Shown here: in pieces, positions 58,481 to 64,000 of the stretch
Layout: the number at the start of each line of letters is the position of its first letter
How positions within the stretch are numbered: the first letter of the stretch is position 1
Assembly: GCF_900465055.1 (NCBI RefSeq)
Contig: NZ_LS483250.1
Span: 1,736,001 to 1,800,000 of the forward strand
Direction: 5' to 3'
DNA length: 64,000 nucleotides
Origin: Moritella yayanosii
GTDB lineage: Bacteria > Pseudomonadota > Gammaproteobacteria > Enterobacterales > Moritellaceae
Made by a program: the position numbers and the translations under genes
The notes under the pieces: generated by a model
The model's database searches: none
Told to the model about the DNA's origin: nothing
What the model saw: only the letters and a program-made list of their open reading frames with translations

Positions 58481-59025
58481 ATGTCTACATTAACAACTCA
58501 ACCCGGTATTTTTCTTTTCAAATCTGGTTCATTTAAATCAAATTACCTGAGTAAATTATTGGAAGTCGAAGGCCTAAAAAGCCAAATGGCAGAGGTTGGC
58601 GATGTGCTCCTTTTCTCTCCAGACGTAACCGTTATCTTCGATGCAGAAAGTGATGGTGAAGCTATCTACACTGCACACCGAAACGCGGATCCATCATTCT
58701 CACCAGCAATGGATAAAGACATTACCCCAACGGCGAATAACTTTAATGGGGGTACATTACAGTGTCACTGTAGCAGTAACCCAGTGACGGTAAAACACAT
58801 CCATTCTTTGGTTTAGACTTTGTTCGCACAGAATTGTCTGCCGATAAAGGTTGGTCTGCACCTGAATTTTCCGCGTTTGTTTCATCGATTATTGAAACAG
58901 GTACCGATCCAAAAGACATGACCGCAATCAGATCACGTTTGAATGCGTTAGGTCTTGAATCTTATGATTGCCTATCGCCAACACTAATGGATGTGATTGC
59001 AACACACGTTGCTAACAGTAAATAA
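58481..59025 (+). pseudogene. gfa: Broken S-(hydroxymethyl)glutathione synthase (gfa) gene
   Basis: From about residue 70 the frame reads PAMDKDITPTANNFNGGTLQ then [11 protein letters not shown], the start of Gfa, and stops at 58816. In another frame it goes on [50 protein letters not shown] and ends at 59025, the normal Gfa tail. The centre with the zinc motif (CGCxKCW) is missing, so about 85-90 codons seem deleted with a frame change. The first 70 residues (MSTLTTQPGIFLFKSGSFKS on) are not Gfa and I do not recognise them. Gfa speeds formation of S-hydroxymethylglutathione; this copy cannot. Confidence 0.75.
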
Positions 59026-59031
59026 CCCATA
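58972..59031 (+). repeat. gfa 3'-end repeat, copy 1
   Basis: The last 50 bases of the broken gfa gene and a few after its stop, matched at about 85% by 60605-60664 on the other side of the diguanylate cyclase gene. Confidence 0.75.
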
Positions 59032-59315
59032 CTCTTAAGAACAAAATGTATGGTCGACCTCGTTATTGCAAGTAACAATGTTAAATAACGGGGTTGGCTT
59101 TCGCTAATGTATTCGGAGTCTATGTAGGTACATTATTACCGCTCCATGATGATAACTATTCTAGATTGTCCTCAAGCATTATTATTTATAATACTGAAGT
59201 TTAAAGGGGTATTTAATAAGTAATTAATCTATAATTAGTTTCACCTTGCTTTTAATTAGTGTTTTACCATTTGTTATTCTCAAGCTTGATAAAACATAGT
59301 GGAGTAAGAATTTAA

Positions 59316-60599
59316 GTGCTTACACAATCAAATAACAATGATGCTATAGCAAAACAATTAGCTGCACTAAAGCAAGTTTGTAATACTTTAGGCGCCTATA
59401 TCTATACTAAAGATATACAAGGTCGATATACCTACGCCAATCGAGCGGTACTCAAACTCTTTAATAAATCTTTAGAAGAAGTAATAGGATGCGACGATAC
59501 CCAATTCTTCGATCTAGATATTTCTAGCCACATTAAAGAAAATGACAATCAAGTCATGCAAACTGCAACCGTCATAAACGCAGAAGAAACAAATTATATC
59601 AAATCTAGCGGTGAGCAACGAATTTACCACACGGTAAAAAGCCCACTATTCGACGACGATGGTCGAGTATGCGGCATTTGTGGGATCTCTACAGACATTA
59701 CCACCGAAAAACGGTTACGCGATTTAAACCATGAGCAAAAACAATTACTCGATACCGTATTAAATAATATCCCAGCATGTGTGTATATAAAAGATGAAGA
59801 ACGCCGATTTTTATATGCAAATTCCAAAGTTTCAGCGCTATTTGAACGGCCCATCACCGAAATCATTGGCCAGTTAGAAACCTCTATTTTACCTAAAGAT
59901 ATAGCCGCTCATTTTCATGAAAGTGATGCAAAGGTTTTTAAAACCAAGAGTATTCAACGTATCGAAGAAACAGTCATCGACAATGTTGGCAATACTGTTC
60001 ATTATTTAAGTGTAAAAGTGCCTATAACCATCAATAATAAATGCGCCGTGATCGGTTTCTCCACCGATGTAACCGAATTATACGAGCTAAAAGAGCAGTT
60101 TAGGCAGCAAGCTAACACGGACTATCTAACCAACTTATACAACCGACGTTACTTTATCGAACAAGCTGAACGTGAATTTACACGCTCTCAACGTCATGCT
60201 TTACCGCTCACGATTATTTCAATTGATATCGACCATTTTAAACATATTAACGACAATTACGGACACCCATTTGGTGACAAAATATTAATAGATATTTCTG
60301 AGCAATTATTGCAAGGGACACGACAAGAAGATGTTGTCGCACGGATTGGCGGTGACGAATTCGCGATCATGCTGCCGAATACAACACGGAGCCAAGGCAC
60401 ATCATTGGCGGAACGCATTCAAAAACAGCTGCAAGCTCATGATTTTTCGGCAACTACCGATGACTTAAAGGTAGCGGTGAGTATCGGCATCACAGTATTG
60501 TCTGGGACTGACACCTGTTTTGATGAATTACTTTTACGGGTTGATAAGGCATTATACCAGGCCAAGAACAAAGGTCGTAACCAAGTAGTGTACTTATAA
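59316..60599 (+). CDS. PAS-PAS-GGDEF diguanylate cyclase
   Basis: A 427-residue cytoplasmic protein: PAS 1 about 18-130 (YTKDIQGRYTYANRAVLKLF), PAS 2 about 140-260 (YIKDEERRFLYANSKVSAL), and GGDEF about 270-425 with the active motif RIGGDEFAIML. It makes c-di-GMP from two GTP in answer to an unknown signal. The start is GTG 59316 after GGAG. No RxxD inhibitory site is clear. It is flanked by two copies of a gfa 3' end, which suggests it was placed here by recombination. Confidence 0.88.
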   Translation: MLTQSNNNDAIAKQLAALKQVCNTLGAYIYTKDIQGRYTYANRAVLKLFNKSLEEVIGCDDTQFFDLDISSHIKENDNQVMQTATVINAEETNYIKSSGEQRIYHTVKSPLFDDDGRVCGICGISTDITTEKRLRDLNHEQKQLLDTVLNNIPACVYIKDEERRFLYANSKVSALFERPITEIIGQLETSILPKDIAAHFHESDAKVFKTKSIQRIEETVIDNVGNTVHYLSVKVPITINNKCAVIGFSTDVTELYELKEQFRQQANTDYLTNLYNRRYFIEQAEREFTRSQRHALPLTIISIDIDHFKHINDNYGHPFGDKILIDISEQLLQGTRQEDVVARIGGDEFAIMLPNTTRSQGTSLAERIQKQLQAHDFSATTDDLKVAVSIGITVLSGTDTCFDELLLRVDKALYQAKNKGRNQVVYL

Positions 60600-60604
60600 T
60601 CAAT

Positions 60605-60664
60605 CTATCTCCAACATTAATGGATGTAATTGCAACACACCTTGCCAATAGTACATGATCCATA
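60605..60664 (+). pseudogene. Second gfa 3'-end fragment
   Basis: Directly after the cyclase stop: CTATCTCCAACATTAATGGA on, encoding [17 protein letters not shown] then a stop, nearly the same as the end of the broken gfa gene at 58972. No more of the gene is present. Confidence 0.75.
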
Positions 60665-60670
60665 CCATTG

Positions 60671-60704
60671 AAAAAAAGCCCGCGAAAATAGTCTCTCGGG
60701 CTTT
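60671..60704 (-). terminator. Terminator of the M24 peptidase gene
   Basis: AAAGCCCG / CGGGCTTT, 8-bp stem; on the minus strand seven T follow. It lies 34 bp after the peptidase stop. Confidence 0.8.
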
Positions 60705-60737
60705 CGTCATTTAAACTTATGACGCTTAATTTAAAAA

Positions 60738-61955
60738 CTAGGCTTCATAACCAAATGGGTCATCAATCGAATGGGATGGTTGCGTAAACCATTGTGGCCC
60801 CGCATCCGTCATGTAAAAATGATCTTCTAAACGAATACCAAATTTCCCAGGAATAACTAACATAGGTTCATTACTGAAACACATACCTTTGGCTAACGGC
60901 GTGGTATCTTTACCCACTAAATATGGCCATTCATGAATATCCAAACCAATACCATGACCAGTACGGTGCGGTAGCCCAGGTAGATCATAACCAGGTCCAA
61001 AACCATCCGCTTCCAGTGATACACGAGCGGCGGCATCAACATCCTGACAAGGCACATCAATCTGAGCTGCATCAAACGCGGCTTGCTGGGCATTCTTTTC
61101 ACTTAACCAAGCAGCGCGTACTTCGTCACTTGCTTCACCAAATACATAAGTACGGGTAATATCAGAGTTATAGCCATGTAGCTGACAACCAGTATCAATC
61201 AATACCACATCATCTTGTTTCAAGCATTGCGGATCTTTAACACCATGCGGGAACGAGCTCGCTTTGCCAAATAATACGATACAGAAATAAGAACCTTTTG
61301 GTGCACCAACCACCTTATGGGCTTGGTGAATGAACTCTTCTACTTCTGTCGTGCAAATATCTAAACGTAAAATACGAGCAGCTGCTTTATGCACTTCTAA
61401 CGTCATGTCTTTTGCACGTTGTAATAATGCAATTTCAACGTCTGATTTTTGCTGACGACAACCGGCAGTCACCACCTTCGCATCGACATACTCAAACTGC
61501 GGATGGGCATGACGAATATTGTTAAACATAAAAAAGGCTGTCGCTTCATCAATACCAACAGTGCCATCGGTAATATCAAGTTTAGCGAGGATCTCACCAA
61601 ATAATTGTGCCGGACTTTCATGTTCATGCCAACAATGTAGAGGACCTTGTACCAGCATAAATTCGTTAATAGTATCTTGTTCAAAACGTGGGGCGATAAA
61701 CTGTAGTTCACCTTGCGCAGGTAAAATAGCACCAACCAGTCGTTCACCAACGCCCCAACGCATACCCGTGAAATAATACAGGTTTGTACCGGCATTAAGA
61801 TAGATCGCTTTAATGCCTTCACGTTGCATGATCGTTTGGGCTTTTTCGATGCGGTCATTAAATTCTTGTAACGCGATCGCTGTAACGCCTGCAGTCATAT
61901 CTGCCAGTTTAGCTAATTCTAATTCAGCAGTTGAACCACCAATACCAATAGTCAT
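60738..61955 (-). CDS. M24-family metallopeptidase (Xaa-Pro aminopeptidase-like)
   Basis: A 405-residue enzyme of creatinase/prolidase fold. N-terminal domain to about 170; the catalytic part has metal ligands Asp in VVLIDTGCQLHGYNSDITR (two Asp), His in HRTGHGIGLDIHE, Glu in SNEPMLVIPG, and Glu in IRLEDHFYM. It is expected to cut N-terminal residues before proline from small peptides; creatinase-like activity is possible. It stands alone, with a terminator downstream. Confidence 0.85.
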   Translation of the reverse strand: MTIGIGGSTAELELAKLADMTAGVTAIALQEFNDRIEKAQTIMQREGIKAIYLNAGTNLYYFTGMRWGVGERLVGAILPAQGELQFIAPRFEQDTINEFMLVQGPLHCWHEHESPAQLFGEILAKLDITDGTVGIDEATAFFMFNNIRHAHPQFEYVDAKVVTAGCRQQKSDVEIALLQRAKDMTLEVHKAAARILRLDICTTEVEEFIHQAHKVVGAPKGSYFCIVLFGKASSFPHGVKDPQCLKQDDVVLIDTGCQLHGYNSDITRTYVFGEASDEVRAAWLSEKNAQQAAFDAAQIDVPCQDVDAAARVSLEADGFGPGYDLPGLPHRTGHGIGLDIHEWPYLVGKDTTPLAKGMCFSNEPMLVIPGKFGIRLEDHFYMTDAGPQWFTQPSHSIDDPFGYEA

Positions 61956-62146
61956 AAAAATCCTTGTTATACAGCTTGATTAACAAAATTTAGATAAAAT
62001 CACTTTAGCATACCTTTATAACGAGATGTAGCACCAAACTGAGCTAACTTAATTCAGCTTCACACTTACTGCGTAACAGATCGCGCAACATGACCCGAGC
62101 GTAAGTCAGCCGCCATATCAATTTTGTCATGATAGAAATCCGCCAA

Positions 62147-62366
62147 ATTATCGCCAACATTGAACTGAATAGCGCTCCCCTTCGGCTGTGATACGCAACT
62201 TACGTGTCGAGCGAATAAAAAGTTGTACGCCGAGTTGTTTTTCTAGACGTTTTAACGCCGCGCTCGCAGCAGCTGGGCTCATTTCCAACTGCAATGCGGA
62301 TGCGGTGATATTGCATGTTTGCGCTGTACGCACAAAAAGAGTAAGGTCTTTAATATTCATTATCAA
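62147..62366 (-). pseudogene. N-terminal fragment of a LysR-family regulator
   Basis: About 72 codons give the LysR helix-turn-helix (LTLFVRTAQTCNITASALQL then MSPAAASAALKRLEKQLG and LRITAEGERY), then a stop; the effector domain is absent. About 28 codons in a shifted frame (LADFYHDKIDMAADLRSG) follow, unlike LysR. It diverges from the monooxygenase and nitroreductase genes, the usual place for their regulator. Confidence 0.7.
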
Positions 62367-62472
62367 ATAGTTTTTGAAACTGTTAGTTGCATTACCATCT
62401 TTTTAGAGTAGCAACAATCAAGGATAATGTCCTCACTCACTCAGTGTACAACCAATAAAAGGTAACGATAAT

Positions 62473-62766
62473 ATGACAAGCACACTCACGATTGTTGCAA
62501 ACATCGAAGCGAAAGCAGATAAAATTGAGTTCGTAAAAACAGCGCTATTAAAATTGATTGAGCCGACACGACTTGAAGAAGGTTGCATTCAGTACGACTT
62601 GCATCAAGACAATAATAACCCGGCGTTATTTACTTTCGTTGAAAATTGGGTGAGTCATGAGTTATTACAACAACACCTCAATAGCCCGCATTTAAAAATG
62701 TATGTACAAGCAACCGAAGGGGCTGTCGCGAGTTTCATCGTAAATGAAATAACGAAAATCACATAA
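62473..62766 (+). CDS. Putative quinol monooxygenase (ABM domain)
   Basis: A 97-residue protein with the ABM fold (LTIVANIEAKADKIEFVKTA, RLEEGCIQYDLHQDN, FTFVENWVSHELLQQHL), close to YgiN-type quinol monooxygenases that act without metal or flavin. AAAAGGTAACG precedes the ATG. The nitroreductase gene follows 29 bp later and is probably co-transcribed, pointing to quinone or nitroaromatic detoxification. Confidence 0.8.
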   Translation: MTSTLTIVANIEAKADKIEFVKTALLKLIEPTRLEEGCIQYDLHQDNNNPALFTFVENWVSHELLQQHLNSPHLKMYVQATEGAVASFIVNEITKIT

Positions 62767-62795
62767 CAAATAAAATTTATCATTAAGGTTCGGCT

Positions 62796-63452
62796 ATGAC
62801 ACATCAAATTATCAAAGATCTCAACAATCGTTATACTACCAAAAAGTTCGATGCTTCAAAAAGAATACCGCAAGACGATCTTGCCGTGATCATGGAAACC
62901 ATGCGTTTGTCAGCATCATCAATTAACTCTCAGCCGTGGAAATTTATTGTTATCGAAAGCGATGCAGCAAAACAGCGTATGCACAATACCTTTGCCAATA
63001 AATTTCAGTTTAACCAACCGCATATTATGAGTGCGTCGCACATTATTATTTTTGCCCATAACCCAGCGTATACCCGTGCAGACTATGAAGCAGTGATTGA
63101 TAAAGGTATTGCTGATAAACGCACAAAACCAGAAGATAAAGAAAGTGCCTTCGGTGCATTTGCGTTTGCTGAACTAAACACAGATGAACATGGCAATACC
63201 GCGCCATGGACTAAAGCTCAGACTTACCTAGCGCTAGGTAATACCATGCATACACTTGCGCGTCTAAATATTGATTCTACGCCGATGGAAGGGATTGATA
63301 GCGAATTAGTCAGTAAAGAATTTGCAGTAGAACTAGATGGTTACGTCAGTGATGTCGCACTGGCAATTGGTTACCGTGATGCAGAAAATGATTACAATAT
63401 CGCGCCACCAAAATCACGCTTAGCAATGGAAGATGTGCTCGTTAAAATATAA
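62796..63452 (+). CDS. NfsB-like nitroreductase
   Basis: A 218-residue flavoprotein (FMN, dimer) with the family layout: N-terminal NNRYTTKKFDASKRI, SASSINSQPWKFIVIE for FMN binding, and C-terminal DVALAIGYRDAENDY. It reduces nitro compounds or quinones with NAD(P)H. It is the second gene of the pair with the ABM protein. Normal length. Confidence 0.87.
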   Translation: MTHQIIKDLNNRYTTKKFDASKRIPQDDLAVIMETMRLSASSINSQPWKFIVIESDAAKQRMHNTFANKFQFNQPHIMSASHIIIFAHNPAYTRADYEAVIDKGIADKRTKPEDKESAFGAFAFAELNTDEHGNTAPWTKAQTYLALGNTMHTLARLNIDSTPMEGIDSELVSKEFAVELDGYVSDVALAIGYRDAENDYNIAPPKSRLAMEDVLVKI

Positions 63453-63508
63453 TCGTTAAGATATTACCATTAAAGTAAATGACTAAGTTGTAATCGCGGA
63501 TAAAATGA

Positions 63509-63585
63509 TGGTGTCCCAGAGAAGATTCGAACTTCCGACCTAGCGCTTAGGAGGCGCTTGCTCTATCCAGCTGAGCTACAAGGAC
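63509..63585 (-). tRNA. tRNA-Arg (CCT)
   Basis: A 77-base tRNA on the minus strand: anticodon CCT in GCGCCTCCTAAGCGC, TTCGAAT T-loop and encoded CCA. The acceptor stem (GTCCTTG / CTGGGAC) has one T-T mismatch and one T-G pair. It reads AGG codons, like E. coli argW. Confidence 0.93.
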
Positions 63586-63874
63586 ATTTCGTAATATGCA
63601 TTATATATAAAATAAACCAAAATAGAAGACCCACTTTACTTAACTGCTAAAGTTATTAAATCATAAGAAATAATTTGGGCTGTCCTTCTTAATGAACCGA
63701 GCATCTAAACTCCCCCTGTATGGCATACCCGCACTGAATTTTAGAATCAGTGCGGCCTTGCTTAGAATTGATGATCAAAACCGATTAAAACTTTCAGATC
63801 ACCTCGATGGAGCTCGAAGTATTATCAATATTAAACACAACATCGAAAACATGAGGAGAATGAATGGAACAAAT
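63586..63874. other. Intergenic stretch after tRNA-Arg
   Basis: No gene I can support. A 9-bp perfect inverted repeat (CCGCACTGA / TCAGTGCGG) lies at 63729-63755, without a T run. Confidence 0.4.
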
Positions 63875-64000
63875 TCAGGCCGTTGCCAGCTCCAACATAT
63901 TCGGTAACTTAATAAAGCGGCAAATATCGGTATCGCCAGCATTTTCCAGTGATTCAAGTTGAATGAGGATCAACGAATCGACATTATTCAGCATATCACC
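63875..64000 (-). CDS. C-terminal end of an unknown gene running off the window
   Basis: About 41 codons (SLILIQLESLENAGDTDICR then FIKLPNMLELATA) before TGA 63875, with normal codon use. I do not recognise it. The opposite strand is also open here (MEQIQAVASSNIFGN), so the call is tentative. Confidence 0.35.
   Translation of the reverse strand, partial: GDMLNNVDSLILIQLESLENAGDTDICRFIKLPNMLELATA

Noticed and set aside
63692-63907. 71-codon plus-strand frame after the tRNA-Arg
   Set aside because: It crosses the inverted repeat at 63729, has no ribosome site and no family resemblance.

Overview
The window is about 40% GC and comes from a marine gammaproteobacterium. The polar-flagellum accessory lipoproteins FlgO, FlgP and FlgT, the Vibrio/Shewanella-type VC2046-like gene, the peroxiredoxin-glutaredoxin hybrid and the yfbV-ackA-pta order all point to the Moritella/Vibrio/Shewanella area. 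I cannot fix the genus from sequence alone; Moritella is my best guess. Most of the window is ordinary chromosome. The accessory material lies mainly downstream of glmS.

Layout. 1-1256: start of a fumarate reductase operon (frdC, frdA) of the Wolinella type. 1492-2323: DoxX and Ohr stress genes. 2527-6901: a META/YbaY lipoprotein, an amidohydrolase fused to a YbaY domain, and an HSL-type esterase. 7129-9990: flgT diverging from a small lipoprotein gene, flgO and flgP. 10099-15011: menA, a dicarboxylate symporter, a PAP2 phosphatase and an HD-GYP phosphodiesterase. 15229-21717: regulators, two glycosyltransferases, guanine deaminase and a VC2046-family gene that seems to start at AUU. 21876-22391: three tandem tRNA-Tyr genes. 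22572-27661: a TPR response regulator, xthA, an MltF-like transglycosylase and a cytochrome P460-like protein. 27831-31093: a histidine/basic amino acid ABC importer.

31510-41921 is a fermentation block. A perfect FNR box precedes a DUF3360 permease, pflB and pflA, followed by rlmA, yfbV, ackA and pta. Pyruvate would go to formate plus acetyl-CoA (PflB, activated by PflA) and acetyl-CoA to acetate plus ATP (Pta, AckA). With the menaquinone-linked fumarate reductase and menA this describes a facultative anaerobe.

42679-54136: glmS is followed by an accessory segment. First comes a retron on the minus strand: msr-msd RNA, reverse transcriptase, PtuA-like ATPase and a PtuB-like HNH gene cut to 53 codons. 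Then comes a copper-resistance cluster: multicopper oxidase CopA, CopB, a cupredoxin, a small periplasmic protein and a CusRS-type two-component system, with CusR-like palindromes. 54139-64000 returns to household and signalling genes (peroxiredoxin hybrid, chemoreceptor, diguanylate cyclase, M24 peptidase, nitroreductase, tRNA-Arg) and holds several broken genes: two LysR remnants and a gfa gene whose 3' end appears twice, on either side of the diguanylate cyclase.

The most interesting item is the retron, with a readable RNA, an apparent terminator between RNA and reverse transcriptase, and a decapitated HNH effector. Next are the tandem hisP stop-codon repeat, the FNR/DUF3360/pflB arrangement, the amidohydrolase-YbaY fusion and the duplicated gfa end.
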